Source: Cupriavidus sp. EM10 (lineage in GTDB: Bacteria > Pseudomonadota > Gammaproteobacteria > Burkholderiales > Burkholderiaceae). Taken from it: a DNA stretch of 64,000 nt. This document shows positions 1 to 10,006 of the stretch, one piece after another. The stretch spans positions 248,001-312,000 of the forward strand of contig NZ_CP076060.1 in the NCBI RefSeq assembly GCF_018729255.1, read 5' to 3'. Every line of letters begins with the position of its first letter. The stretch's first letter is position 1. The position numbers and the translations under genes are program-made. The notes under the pieces are model-generated. The model was not told the DNA's origin, did not search any database, and saw only the letters and a list, made by a program, of their open reading frames with translations.

Positions 1-1
1 C

Positions 2-2356
2 TCGGGCATCGGCCAGGGCGACGCGGCCATCGTCCCGCATGTGGATCTGTCTCTATATGTGATGACGCCAGAGTTCGGCGCCGCGAGCCAGCTCGAGAAG
101 ATCGACATGCTCGACTTCGCCGACTTTGTCGCCATCAACAAGTTCGACCGCAAGGGGGCGCAGGATGCCTGGCGCGACGTGGCCAAGCAGGTGCAGCGCA
201 ACCGCGAGCAATGGCACGCGCGCGCCGAGGACATGCCGGTCTATGGCACCCAGGCATCGCGTTTCAACGACGACGGCGTGACCATGCTCTATCAAGGGCT
301 GGTCGAGGCGCTGGGCGCGCGTGGCATCGCCCTCAAGCCCGGCGTGCTGCCGAAGCTGGCCGGCCGCATCTCCACCGGCCAGAACGTGATCGTGCCGCCG
401 GCCCGCAATCGTTACCTGGCCGAACTGGCCGACACGGTGCGTGCGTACCATCGCCGCGTGGCCGAACAGAGCCGTCTGGCCCGCGAGCGCCAGCAACTGC
501 GCGCAGCCGGCGCCATGCTGAAATCGTCGAATAGCGATGCGGATGGGCAGCCGCTCGAAGCGCTGGCCGCCGAGCGCGACGCTTCGCTGGGCAGCGTGGA
601 GCGCAAGCTGCTGGCCATGTGGCCGCAGATGCAGGCGGCCTACAGCGGCGACGAGTATGTCGTAAAAATCCGAGACAAGGAAATCCGCACCGGCCTGATC
701 ACGACGACGCTGTCGGGCACCAAGGTCCGCAAGGTGGTGCTGCCGCGCTTCGAGGACGAAGGCGAGATCCTGAAATGGCTGATGCGCGAGAACGTGCCGG
801 GCAGCTTCCCGTACACGGCCGGCGTCTTCGCCTTCAAGCGCGAGGGCGAGGACCCCACGCGGATGTTCGCGGGCGAGGGCGATGCCTTCCGCACCAATCG
901 CCGCTTCAAGCTGGTGTCCGAAGGGATGGATGCCAAGCGCCTGTCCACGGCGTTCGACTCCGTCACGCTCTATGGCGAAGACCCGCACGAGCGGCCCGAT
1001 ATCTACGGCAAGGTGGGCAACTCGGGCGTATCGATCGCCACGCTCGACGACATGAAGGTGCTCTATGACGGCTTCGACCTGACCAGCCCCGGCACGTCGG
1101 TGTCGATGACGATCAACGGCCCTGCACCGACCATCCTGGCGATGTTCATGAACACCGCCATCGATCAGAATCTGGACAAATTCCGAGCCGACAACCAGCG
1201 CGAGCCGACCGCCGACGAGGAAGCCAAGATCCGCGCCTGGGTGCTGCAGAATGTGCGCGGCACGGTGCAGGCGGACATCCTCAAGGAAGACCAGGGCCAG
1301 AACACCTGCATCTTCAGCACGGAGTTTTCGCTGAAGGTGATGGGCGACATCCAGGAGTATTTCGTCCACCACCAGGTGCGGAATTTCTACTCGGTGTCGA
1401 TCTCGGGCTATCACATCGCCGAGGCCGGCGCGAATCCGATCTCGCAGCTGGCGTTTACGCTGGCCAACGGCTTTACCTATGTCGAGGCCTACCTGGCGCG
1501 CGGCATGCATATCGACGACTTCGCGCCCAACCTGTCGTTCTTCTTCTCGAACGGCATGGACCCCGAGTACAGCGTGCTGGGCCGCGTGGCGCGCCGCATC
1601 TGGGCCGTGACGATGCGCGACAAGTACGGCGCCAACGAGCGCAGCCAGAAGCTCAAGTACCACATCCAGACGTCGGGCCGGTCGCTGCATGCGCAGGAAA
1701 TCGACTTCAACGATATCCGCACCACGCTGCAGGCGCTGATCGCCATCTACGACAACTGCAACTCGCTGCACACCAACGCCTATGACGAGGCGATCACCAC
1801 GCCCACGGCGGAATCGGTGCGCCGCGCGCTGGCGATCCAGCTGATCATCAACCGCGAATGGGGCGTGGCCAAGTGCGAGAACCCCAACCAGGGCAGCTTC
1901 CTGACCGAGGAACTGACCGACCTGGTGGAAGAGGCCGTGCTGCAGGAATTCGAGCGCATCGCCGAGCGCGGCGGCGTGCTGGGCGCGATGGAAACGGGCT
2001 ACCAGCGCGGCAAGATCCAGGAGGAATCGCTGTATTACGAGCAACTCAAGCACGACGGCACGCTGCCCATCATCGGCGTGAATACCTTCCGCAATCCGAA
2101 TGGCGACCCGACGCCACAAACGCTGGAGCTGGCGCGGTCGAGCGAGGCCGAGAAGCAGAGCCAGCTGACCCGCCTGGCGGAATTCCACGGCGGCCATGAC
2201 GGCGAGGCACAGGCCATGCTGGAGCGGCTGCGCCAGGCCGTGATCGACAACGGCAATGTATTCGCGGTGTTGATGGATGCGGTGCGCGTGTGCTCGCTGG
2301 GGCAGATCACGCACGCGCTGTTCGAGGTGGGCGGCCAGTATCGTCGCAACATGTGA
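2..2356 (+). CDS. icmF: Fused isobutyryl-CoA mutase (IcmF), 3' part
   Basis: Adenosylcobalamin-dependent mutase that interconverts isobutyryl-CoA and n-butyryl-CoA, fused to its own MeaB-like G-protein chaperone. The reading frame is open from base 2, so the gene begins upstream of the window; 784 residues are visible and family members are near 1,090, so the N-terminal B12-binding domain (with its DxHxxG motif) and the first part of the GTPase are missing. The G4 motif NKFD at about residues 50-53 of the visible part ends the GTPase. A linker follows, and from about residue 230 the substrate-binding mutase barrel, with [30 protein letters not shown] and [17 protein letters not shown]. It ends 100 bases before the HIT gene. 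The fused layout separates it from stand-alone methylmalonyl-CoA mutase, but I cannot check substrate specificity. Family assignment is secure. Confidence 0.93.
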   Translation, partial: SGIGQGDAAIVPHVDLSLYVMTPEFGAASQLEKIDMLDFADFVAINKFDRKGAQDAWRDVAKQVQRNREQWHARAEDMPVYGTQASRFNDDGVTMLYQGLVEALGARGIALKPGVLPKLAGRISTGQNVIVPPARNRYLAELADTVRAYHRRVAEQSRLARERQQLRAAGAMLKSSNSDADGQPLEALAAERDASLGSVERKLLAMWPQMQAAYSGDEYVVKIRDKEIRTGLITTTLSGTKVRKVVLPRFEDEGEILKWLMRENVPGSFPYTAGVFAFKREGEDPTRMFAGEGDAFRTNRRFKLVSEGMDAKRLSTAFDSVTLYGEDPHERPDIYGKVGNSGVSIATLDDMKVLYDGFDLTSPGTSVSMTINGPAPTILAMFMNTAIDQNLDKFRADNQREPTADEEAKIRAWVLQNVRGTVQADILKEDQGQNTCIFSTEFSLKVMGDIQEYFVHHQVRNFYSVSISGYHIAEAGANPISQLAFTLANGFTYVEAYLARGMHIDDFAPNLSFFFSNGMDPEYSVLGRVARRIWAVTMRDKYGANERSQKLKYHIQTSGRSLHAQEIDFNDIRTTLQALIAIYDNCNSLHTNAYDEAITTPTAESVRRALAIQLIINREWGVAKCENPNQGSFLTEELTDLVEEAVLQEFERIAERGGVLGAMETGYQRGKIQEESLYYEQLKHDGTLPIIGVNTFRNPNGDPTPQTLELARSSEAEKQSQLTRLAEFHGGHDGEAQAMLERLRQAVIDNGNVFAVLMDAVRVCSLGQITHALFEVGGQYRRNM

Positions 2357-2456
2357 AAAACAGGCCGGGAAATCGGGTGGGTTGGTTCACGGCACGGAGC
2401 GCTGGGGCTACACTCTTTGCTCCGTCGCCGTCAGGCCATCCATACCCGAGACACCC

Positions 2457-2894
2457 ATGCAAGCCGAGTACGACAGCCACAACATCTTCGCCCGCATCCT
2501 GCGTGGCGAACTCCCGTGCTTCAAGATCTACGAGGACGCCGACACCATCGCGTTCATGGACATCATGCCGCAGTCGGACGGCCACGCGCTGGTAGTGCCG
2601 AAAGAGGCCGCCGTGGACCTGTTCGCGCTGTCCGAGAAGGGTGCCGCCGCGGCGATCCGCGCCACCCAGATCGTGGCGCGCGGTGTGCGCGAGGCATTCC
2701 AGCCCGACGGCGTGGTGATCAGCCAGTTCAACGGCGAGGCCGCCGGCCAGACCGTGCCGCACGTGCATTTCCACATCGTGCCGCGCTACGCCGACCAGAC
2801 CCTGCGCGGCCACGCGCGCCAGCAGCAGAACATGGACGTGCTGAAGGGCCACGCCGAGCGCGTGGTGGCGGCTCTGGCCAGGCTGAAGGGCTGA
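2457..2894 (+). CDS. HIT family (histidine triad) hydrolase
   Basis: A 145-residue nucleotide-binding hydrolase of the histidine triad superfamily, expected to cleave nucleoside phosphoramidates or related dinucleotides in the cytoplasm. The signature HVHFHIVP places the triad at His102, His104 and His106, and the N-terminal pattern NIFARILRGELP with FMDIMPQSDGHALVVPK is typical of the HinT branch. Start ATG 2457 is chosen because family homology begins there; the frame stays open upstream, but that stretch overlaps icmF and reads as low-complexity shadow. The cellular substrate cannot be told from sequence. Confidence 0.92.
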   Translation: MQAEYDSHNIFARILRGELPCFKIYEDADTIAFMDIMPQSDGHALVVPKEAAVDLFALSEKGAAAAIRATQIVARGVREAFQPDGVVISQFNGEAAGQTVPHVHFHIVPRYADQTLRGHARQQQNMDVLKGHAERVVAALARLKG

Positions 2895-2970
2895 CGGCGC
2901 GCTCCGGCCAGATCGATCGAATCAATCCAATCCCTGACAATAGACAACAGACAACAGAAGGAAGCGAGAC

Positions 2971-3825
2971 ATGGCAATCAAGACAGTGGGCATCGTGGGT
3001 GCCGGCACGATGGGCAACGGCATTGCGCAGGCATGCGCGGTGGTGGGCCTGGACGTGGTGATGGTCGACATCAGCGACGCTGCCGTGCAGAAGGGCATCG
3101 CCACCGTGGCCGGCAGCCTGGACCGCCTGATCAAAAAGGAAAAGGCCACCGAGGCCGACAAGACGGCCGCGCTGTCGCGCATCCATGGCAGCACGTCGTA
3201 CGACGATCTGAAGCGCACGGACATCGTCATCGAAGCCGCCACGGAGAACTTCGACCTCAAGGTCAAGATCCTGAAGCAGATCGACGGCATCGTCGGCCCG
3301 GACGTGATCATCGCGTCGAACACGTCGTCGATCTCGATCACCAAGCTGGCCGCCGTGACGTCGCGCCCCGATCGTTTCATCGGCATGCACTTCTTCAATC
3401 CGGTGCCGATGATGGCGCTGGTGGAACTGATTCGCGGCCTGGCCACCAGCGATGCTGCCCACGCGGATGTGGAAGCGCTGGCAAAGCAGCTGGGCAAGTA
3501 CCCCATCACGGTCAAGAACAGCCCGGGCTTCGTGGTCAACCGCATCCTCTGCCCGATGATCAACGAGGCGTTCTGCGTACTGGGCGAAGGCCTGGCGTCG
3601 CCGGAGGAGATCGACGAAGGCATGAAGCTGGGCTGCAACCATCCGATCGGCCCGCTGGCCCTGGCCGACATGATTGGCCTGGATACGATGCTGGCCGTGA
3701 TGGAAGTGCTGTACACCGAGTTCGCCGATCCGAAGTACCGCCCGGCGATGCTGATGCGCGAGATGGTCGCCGCCGGCTACCTGGGCCGCAAGACGGGCCG
3801 TGGGGTGTACGTGTATTCGAAGTAA
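2971..3825 (+). CDS. 3-hydroxybutyryl-CoA dehydrogenase
   Basis: NAD-dependent oxidation of 3-hydroxyacyl-CoA, here the short-chain 284-residue form used in butyrate, PHB and fatty acid metabolism (PaaH/Hbd/MmgB group). The Rossmann motif GAGTMGNGIAQ is at residues 9-19, NTSSISIT at about 113-120, and the catalytic His region HFFNPVPMMALVE at about 138-150. The C-terminal dimerisation domain contains NRILCPMINEA and the end motif GYLGRKTGRGVY. A GAAGGAAGCGAG ribosome site precedes ATG 2971. It lies 76 bases after the HIT gene; IcmF upstream would feed it butyryl-CoA-derived intermediates, which is inference. A REP-like element follows. Confidence 0.95.
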   Translation: MAIKTVGIVGAGTMGNGIAQACAVVGLDVVMVDISDAAVQKGIATVAGSLDRLIKKEKATEADKTAALSRIHGSTSYDDLKRTDIVIEAATENFDLKVKILKQIDGIVGPDVIIASNTSSISITKLAAVTSRPDRFIGMHFFNPVPMMALVELIRGLATSDAAHADVEALAKQLGKYPITVKNSPGFVVNRILCPMINEAFCVLGEGLASPEEIDEGMKLGCNHPIGPLALADMIGLDTMLAVMEVLYTEFADPKYRPAMLMREMVAAGYLGRKTGRGVYVYSK

Positions 3826-3848
3826 ATAGAATCCGCTCGCGGTTTGCT

Positions 3849-3955
3849 CCCCTCTCCCGCAACGCGGGAGAGGGGCCGGGGGTGAGGGCGCGGCGGTTCA
3901 AATTGCGACATGTCGGCAAGCAGAGCCTCGATGCCCTCACCCCAACCCCTCTCCC
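3849..3955. repeat. REP/BIME-like palindromic element, copy A
   Basis: Hairpin arms CCCCTCTCCCGC (3849-3860) and GCGGGAGAGGGG (3864-3875) with a 3-base loop, followed by CCGGGGGTGAGGG. About 45 bases later an inverted partner CCCTCACCCCAACCCCTCTCCC (22 bases from 3934) closes the unit. The same core recurs at 11367, 25818 and 51726. It lies between convergent genes and could also act as a transcription barrier. Confidence 0.85.
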
Positions 3956-3959
3956 AGAA

Positions 3960-4639
3960 TCATTCCCCGTACTGCCGCAATCCCTCCAGGTCCAGCACCT
4001 CGATCACGCCGTAGTCCACGCGCACAAGCCCCTGCTGTTCCAGCACCTTCAATGCCTGGTTGGCGCGCTGGCGTGAAATGCCGGCCAGCAGCCCGATCTC
4101 TTCCTGCGAAATCTCGATCGTCGTGCCGATGCCCGGATACAGGCTTTCGTTGAACAGCGACGACACCGCGCGCGCCACGCGCGAGTCGATATCGAGCAGA
4201 CGCTCGTATTCCACGGCCGCGATGAACTGGCCAAGCCGGTCGTTTAGCTGCATCAGCAGGAAACGCGTGAACGGCAGGCTGGTATCCAGCAACCACTGAA
4301 AGTTTCGAGAGGGACGAAAGCGATACGCGAGCGCCGCAGCGCCATCACGTCGTACTTGCGGATTTCACGCTTCAGCACGGCGCCTTCGCCGAACCAGCCG
4401 CCGGTGGGCACGCCCGTAAAGGTGACCGACTTGCCCGACGGCGACACGGTGGTGATCTTGACGATGCCCTCCACCACGCCCAGCCAGTGCTCGGCCATTT
4501 CACCTTTGTGACAGACGTAATCACCTTGTGCGTACTCGCGCACGGTCATCACGCGTTTGACACGGTCGCGCTGCTCGGGGCTCAGGTCGACGGCCCAGGC
4601 GCAGCCGTCGATAAACGAGTAGGTGTCGGCGGCAGGCAT
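3960..4639 (-). pseudogene. Crp/Fnr family transcriptional regulator, frameshifted
   Basis: Cyclic-nucleotide-type regulator read in two frames. The first part (4639 down to about 4299) is the effector beta-barrel, with YAQGDYVCHKGEMAEHWLGV and GGWFGEGAVLKRE. The second part (about 4298 to 3960) holds the dimer helix and winged helix-turn-helix, ISQEEIGLLAGISRQRANQA, ending VLDLEGLRQYGE. The frames join if one base is restored near 4298: the minus strand reads ACTTTCAGTGG where ACTTTCCAGTGG gives ETFQWLLDTSLP. ATG 4639 is preferred over the longer start at 4684 because TACGGGAG precedes it. It faces the acyl-CoA synthetase gene divergently, so regulation of that locus is likely. Whether the break is real or a consensus error is open. 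Confidence 0.85.
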
Positions 4640-4880
4640 TGCACTCCCGTAGGGATTAACCCGGAATTGTCGCCGGCGCGACAACCCGGCGGATAGGCAT
4701 CGGCTATCTTACGATCACCCGGAACCGCCCCTGCCAGCATTCCTCACCCAAACAAGGCAAGGCGGGCGTGATGCGGTGCGGCAATCGGCGCACCGGACAA
4801 GACGCCCAGTATAGCGACCGGTCTGGCGGCTTGATACCCGGCATGGTCCCTAGGCCATCCGAAGGGGAGAGGAGACAGCG

Positions 4881-6844
4881 ATGCAGGAATCGTCGGCAAC
4901 GACCTTTCCGCGATGGCTGCTGGCACATGCCCAGCAGCGGCCAGACCATCCGGCCTATCGCGAGAAGGATCTCGGTATCTGGCAGACCTACAGCTGGCGC
5001 CAGGCGGCGGACGAAGTGCGCGCGCTGGCCTGCGGGCTGGCCGCGCTGGGCTTCCGTCGCGGGATGAACCTGGCCGTGGTGGGCGACAACCGCCCGCGCC
5101 TCTACTGGGCCATGACCGCCGCGCAGGCGCTGGGCGGCGTGCCCGTGCCGCTCTACCAGGACGCCATCGCCAACGAAATGGTCTACGTGCTCGACGATGC
5201 CGAGATCGAGTTCGCCATCGTCGAGGACCAGGAGCAGGTGGACAAGCTGCTCGAAGTGGAATCGCAACTGGCGTCGCGGGGCCGCGCCGTGCGCCATGTC
5301 ATCTACGAAGACCCGCGCGGGCTGCGCGACTACGATCATCCGTCGCTGCTCTCGTACGAACGCGTGCAGGAAATCGGCCGCGAGTACGACAAGGAAATCC
5401 AGGTTTCTACGATGCGCAGGTGGAGGCCGGCCAGGCCGACGACACGGCGATCATCCTCTATACGTCGGGCACCACGGGCAAGCCGAAGGGCGTCTGCCAC
5501 GCGCATGCCGGGCTGATCGGTGCGGCGCGCAACGGCTGCCAGTTCGATGGGCTCGGCGCCGATGACGACGTGCTGTCGTACCTGCCGATGGCCTGGGTGG
5601 GCGATAACCTGTTCTCGTACGCGCAGGCCATGGTGGCCGGCTTCACGGTGAATTGCCCGGAATCGCGCGAGACCGTGATGACCGACCTGCGCGAAATCGG
5701 CCCGACCTATTACTTCGCCCCGCCGCGCATCTACGAAGGCCTGCTCACGCAGGTCATGATCCGCATGGAGGATGCGGGCTGGATCAAGCGCCGCCTGTTC
5801 CACTGGGCGATGGGCGTGGCGCGCCGCTGCGGCGCCGACATCCTCGACAAGCGCCCGGTGCCCGCGCTCGACCGGCTGCGCTACGGAATTGGCGAAATGC
5901 TGATTTACGGCCCGCTGCGCAACGTGCTTGGCATGAGCCGCATCCGCGTGGGCTACACGGCAGGAGAGGCCATCGGGCCGGACCTGTTTCGCTTCTACCG
6001 CTCGATCGGCATCAACCTGAAACAGTTCTACGGCCAGACCGAAACCTGCGCCTACGTGTGCCTGCAGCCCGATGGCCAGGTGAAGTTCGACTCGGTGGGG
6101 CCGGCCGCGCCGGGCATGGAAATCCGCATTGCCGACAACGGCGAGGTGCTGGTGCGCGGCGTGGGGCTGCTCAAGTCCTACTACAAGCGTGACGATGCCA
6201 CGCGCGAGGCCATCAACGACCAGGGCTACTTCATGACCGGCGACGCCGGCGTGATCGATGCCGACGGGCACCTGAAGATCATCGACCGCGCCAAGGACGT
6301 GGGCAAGCTGGCCGATGGATCGATGTTCGCGCCCAAGTACATCGAGAACAAGCTCAAGTTCTTTCCGTACATCAAGGAGGCCGTGGCCTTCGGCACGGAC
6401 CGCGACCGCGTCTGCGCGTTCATCAACATCGACTTCGACGCCGTGGGCAACTGGGCCGAGCGCCGCCACCTGCCGTACGCCGGCTACGTGGACCTGGCGG
6501 GCCAGCCCGACGTGATCGCCATGATCGCCGAATGCGTGGAGCAGGTGAATGCCGACCTGGCCGCCGACGCGATGCTGGCCGGCTCGCAGGTGGCGCGCTT
6601 CCTGATCCTGCACAAGGAGCTGGACCCCGATGACGACGAACTGACGCGCACACGCAAGGTGCGGCGCGGCTTTATTGCCGAGAAGTACGCGGTGCTGGTG
6701 GATGCGCTCTACGCCGGCAAGCCGGAGCAGTTCATCGACACGCGCGTGAAGTTCGAGGATGGCCGCGAGGGCAGTGTGTCGGCCACGCTGAAGCTGGTGG
6801 ACGTCAAGCGCTTTCCGCCCGTGGGCGGCGCGCGGGCGGCGTGA
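4881..6844 (+). pseudogene. Long-chain acyl-CoA synthetase (AMP-forming), frameshifted
   Basis: AMP-dependent synthetase/ligase that would activate a carboxylic acid to its CoA thioester. The first about 172 residues are read from ATG 4881 (GGGGAGAGGAG ribosome site); the rest, from GFYDAQVEAG on, is in the next frame. Restoring one A in the GGAAATCC at 5393-5400 turns KEIQVST into KENPGFYDAQ and joins them into a protein of about 654 residues, normal for the FadD15/FACS group. The P-loop ILYTSGTTGKPKG, the YGQTETCAY motif and the adenylate motif YFMTGDAGVIDADGHLKIID are all intact. It begins the ABC transporter locus and its stop overlaps a GTG of the next frame, so it is co-transcribed with livG. 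The break may be a sequencing artefact. Confidence 0.88.
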
Positions 6845-6861
6845 GACAGGGAGACGCACAG

Positions 6862-7815
6862 ATGACGGCAACCCAGACAGCGTGGCAGGGCGGCGGCGGA
6901 CCGGGCATGGCGCGCGTGGACGCCACGGGCACGATTGCGTCGCCCGGCGCCATCGTCCCGCCCGGCCATGCGGACACCGTGCATGGCGACGGCCCGCGCG
7001 CCGGCGACGCCCATCGGTCCGACACCACGGCCCGCGCCAGCACACGCGGTGACGTGATCCTGGACCTGCAGCACATCTCGCTGTCGTTTGGCGGCGTGAA
7101 GGCGCTGACCGATATCTCGTTCGACGTCTGCGAGCACGAGATCCGCGCCATCATCGGCCCGAACGGCGCCGGCAAGAGTTCGATGCTGAATGTGATCAAC
7201 GGTGTCTACCACCCGCAGCAGGGCCGCATCGTGTTCCGGGGGCAGGAGCGCCGCAAGATGCATCCGACCGCCGCCGCTCGCCAGGGCATCGCACGCACGT
7301 TCCAGAACATCGCGCTGTTCAAGGGCATGACCGTGCTCGACAACATCATGACCGGGCGCAACACGCAGTTCCGCACCGGCCTGCTGGCGCACGCGCTGTG
7401 GTGGGGCCCGGCCCGCGCCGAGGAAATGCAGCATCGCCGCAAGGTGGAGGAAGTGATCGACTTCCTGGAAATCCAGGCCATCCGCAAGACGCCGGTGGGG
7501 CGTCTGCCGTACGGGCTGCAGAAGCGCGTGGAGCTCGCGCGCGCGCTGGCAGCGGAGCCGTCGATGCTGCTGCTGGACGAGCCGATGGCCGGCATGAACG
7601 TCGAGGAGAAACAGGACATGTGCCGTTTCATCCTGGACGTGAACCAGCAGTTCGGCACCACCATCGTGCTGATCGAGCACGACATGGGCGTGGTGATGGA
7701 TATCTCCGACCGCGTGGTGGTGCTGGACTACGGCAAGAAGATTGGCGATGGCACGCCGGCCGAGGTCAAGGCGAACCCGGACGTGATCAAGGCGTACCTG
7801 GGCACCTCGCACTGA
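6862..7815 (+). CDS. Branched-chain-type ABC transporter ATPase (LivG-like)
   Basis: ATP-binding subunit of a HAAT-family (branched-chain amino acid type) importer, cytoplasmic, paired with the permeases that follow. Walker A GPNGAGKSS at about residues 104-112, Walker B MLLLDEPMAGMN and the LivG-type tail VVLDYGKKIGDGTPAEV are clear. ATG 6862 with an AGGGAGA site upstream is chosen over GTG 6841. The protein has about 65 extra N-terminal residues rich in Gly, Ala, Thr and His before the canonical start VILDLQHISLSFGG, which LivG proteins usually lack. Context with acyl-CoA and CoA ligases suggests uptake of an aromatic or fatty acid rather than leucine; that is inference. Confidence 0.92.
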   Translation: MTATQTAWQGGGGPGMARVDATGTIASPGAIVPPGHADTVHGDGPRAGDAHRSDTTARASTRGDVILDLQHISLSFGGVKALTDISFDVCEHEIRAIIGPNGAGKSSMLNVINGVYHPQQGRIVFRGQERRKMHPTAAARQGIARTFQNIALFKGMTVLDNIMTGRNTQFRTGLLAHALWWGPARAEEMQHRRKVEEVIDFLEIQAIRKTPVGRLPYGLQKRVELARALAAEPSMLLLDEPMAGMNVEEKQDMCRFILDVNQQFGTTIVLIEHDMGVVMDISDRVVVLDYGKKIGDGTPAEVKANPDVIKAYLGTSH

Positions 7816-7845
7816 GGCGATCCCAAGCAAATTCAGGAATCTACG

Positions 7846-8760
7846 ATGACCTTCTTCTTCGAAATCCTGATCGGCGGGCTGCTCTCGGGGTTGATGTACT
7901 CGCTGGTGGCGCTGGGCTTCGTGCTGATCTACAAGGCGTCGGGCGTGTTCAACTTCGCGCAGGGCGCGATGGTCTACTTTGCCGCGCTGGCCGTGGTGGG
8001 GCTGATGGACAAGGGCCTGCCGATGTGGGCGGCCGTGATCGGCGCCTTCGTGGTCATGATCGTCGTCGGCATGAGCACCGAGCGCCTGGTGCTGCGCAAG
8101 CTGGTCAACCAGCCGCCGATCACGCTGTTCATGGCCACCATCGGCCTGTCGTTCTTCCTGGAAGGGCTGGGGCCGCTGCTGTTCGGCAACGAGGTGCGGC
8201 CGATCCAGCTGGGCATCGTCGACGAACCCATCGAGTCGATCCTGACCCACTTCAATATCGTGGTGTCGAAGTTCGACCTGGCTGCCGCGCTGATTGCCGC
8301 CGTGCTGGTGGCGGTGCTGGCGCTGTTCTTCCAGTACACCAAGGTGGGCCGCGCGCTGCGAGCGGTGGCCGACGACCACCAGGCGGCGCTGTCGCTGGGC
8401 ATTCCGCTGCAGAACATCTGGGCCATCGTGTGGGGCGTGGCCGGCTTTGTCGCGCTGGTGGCGGGCATGCTGTGGGGATCGCGCAATGGGGTGCAGTTCG
8501 CGCTGACCTTGACCGCGCTCAAGGCGCTGCCGGTGCTGATCCTGGGCGGATTCACGTCGGTGCCGGGCGCCATCGTCGGCGGGCTGATCATCGGCGCATC
8601 CGAGAAGCTGGCCGAGATCTATATCCCGCCCGTGTTCCAGTCGATGTTCGGCGGCAACTTCGGCGGTATCGAGGGCTGGTTCCCTTATGTGTTTGCGTTG
8701 TTGTTTCTCCTGGTCAGGCCGGAAGGCTTGTTCGGAGAGAAACACATTGACCGCGTCTGA
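7846..8760 (+). CDS. ABC transporter permease (LivH-like)
   Basis: Inner-membrane permease of the branched-chain-type importer, 304 residues with about eight hydrophobic segments. Typical LivH features are the N-terminal GLLSGLMYSLVALGFVLIYK, FNFAQGAMVYFAA and the cytoplasmic coupling segment KVGRALRAVADDHQAALSLG, which contacts the ATPases. It starts 30 bases after livG and its stop lies 12 bases before livM, consistent with one operon. Confidence 0.94.
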   Translation: MTFFFEILIGGLLSGLMYSLVALGFVLIYKASGVFNFAQGAMVYFAALAVVGLMDKGLPMWAAVIGAFVVMIVVGMSTERLVLRKLVNQPPITLFMATIGLSFFLEGLGPLLFGNEVRPIQLGIVDEPIESILTHFNIVVSKFDLAAALIAAVLVAVLALFFQYTKVGRALRAVADDHQAALSLGIPLQNIWAIVWGVAGFVALVAGMLWGSRNGVQFALTLTALKALPVLILGGFTSVPGAIVGGLIIGASEKLAEIYIPPVFQSMFGGNFGGIEGWFPYVFALLFLLVRPEGLFGEKHIDRV

Positions 8761-8772
8761 CGGAGGCCCACG

Positions 8773-9849
8773 ATGCTCTACCGCGAATCCGGCCAGTTCA
8801 AGACCAGCTACGTTGCCGACAGCCAGATTTTTCCGATCCGGCAAGATCGTATTTTCTTTGCTTTGCTGATGGTGGTGGCGTTCGTCGTCATCCCGTTCAC
8901 GGGCAGCGAATACTGGTTCAACGCCATCCTGACGCCGTTCCTGATCTTCGCGCTGGCGGCGCTGGGCCTGAACATCCTCACGGGCTATGCCGGCCAGCTG
9001 TCGTTGGGCACGGCGGCCTTCATGGCCGTGGGCGCGTACGCGGCGTACAACTTCCAGCTGCGGATCGAAGGCATCCCGGTGCTGCTGACCTTCATCCTGG
9101 CCGGGCTGTCGGCGGCGCTGGTGGGCGTGGCATTCGGGCTGCCGTCCCTGCGCATCAAGGGCTTCTACCTGGCCGTGGCCACGCTGGCCGCGCAGTTCTT
9201 CGTGGTGTGGGCGCTGACCAAGTTTCCGTGGTTCTCGAACAACAGTTCGTCGGGCGTGATCACCGCGCAGCGGCTGGACCTGTTTGGCGTGGCGATCGAT
9301 ACGCCGATCAAGAAGTACCTGTTCGTGCTGGCCATCGTCACGGTGCTGGCCATGCTGGCCAAGAACCTGGTGCGCTCGGCCACCGGCCGGGCCTGGATGG
9401 CCGTGCGCGACATGGACGTGGCCGCCGAGGTCATTGGCATCCCGCTGATGCGCACCAAGCTGCTGGCGTTTGCGGTCAGCTCGTTCTATTGCGGCGTGGC
9501 CGGTGCGCTCTACGCGTTCTGCTACCTGGGATCGGTGGAGCCCGACGGCTTCTCGCTGGACCTGTCGTTCCGCATCCTGTTCATGATCATCATCGGCGGC
9601 ATGGGCAGCATCCTGGGATCGTTCCTGGGCGCGGCGTTCATCCTGCTGCTGCCGATCTTTCTCGATAACGTGCTGCCGGCGCTGGCCGCGCTGCTGCACC
9701 TGCCGTTCACGAACGCCACGGTGTCGCATATCCAGCTCATGGTGTTCGGCGCGCTGATCATATTTTTCCTAATTGTCGAGCCACATGGCCTGGCCCGGCT
9801 TTGGCAGATTGCCAAGGAGAAGCTGCGCCTCTGGCCATTCCCGCACTAA
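8773..9849 (+). CDS. ABC transporter permease (LivM-like)
   Basis: Second inner-membrane permease, 358 residues. The motif LNILTGYAGQLSLGTAAFMA and the coupling loop ATGRAWMAVRDMDVAAEVIG are diagnostic of LivM proteins. The long hydrophilic N-terminus (about 30 residues) precedes the first membrane segment. The gene follows livH directly and is separated from the binding-protein gene by 157 bases in which I see no convincing gene. Confidence 0.94.
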   Translation: MLYRESGQFKTSYVADSQIFPIRQDRIFFALLMVVAFVVIPFTGSEYWFNAILTPFLIFALAALGLNILTGYAGQLSLGTAAFMAVGAYAAYNFQLRIEGIPVLLTFILAGLSAALVGVAFGLPSLRIKGFYLAVATLAAQFFVVWALTKFPWFSNNSSSGVITAQRLDLFGVAIDTPIKKYLFVLAIVTVLAMLAKNLVRSATGRAWMAVRDMDVAAEVIGIPLMRTKLLAFAVSSFYCGVAGALYAFCYLGSVEPDGFSLDLSFRILFMIIIGGMGSILGSFLGAAFILLLPIFLDNVLPALAALLHLPFTNATVSHIQLMVFGALIIFFLIVEPHGLARLWQIAKEKLRLWPFPH

Positions 9850-10006
9850 AGGCTCGATCAAAATGATTCTGGCGTCGTTGCGCGGCCTTGCCGTACTGGT
9901 TGTACTGTCTGCGGCCGCGCGCCTAGCCAGAACCGCTTCGCTTCCTTTTGCTCGCGCCTTTTGAGTCGTTCCATAACAACGCCCGTCCGAGGTGAAGGAG
10001 ACTGTC

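Noticed and set aside
53..2314. A 753-codon open frame on the minus strand across icmF
   Set aside because: High-GC shadow: long runs of His, Arg, Ala with no domain and complete overlap with a recognised gene.
6709..9729. A 1,006-codon minus-strand open frame across the ABC genes
   Set aside because: Gln/His/Arg-rich nonsense composition opposite four convincing genes; stop codons are rare in this frame at high GC.
9862..9964. A 33-codon hydrophobic frame between livM and the binding protein (MILASLRGLAVLVVL)
   Set aside because: No ribosome site, no known homologue, and poor composition at the end.
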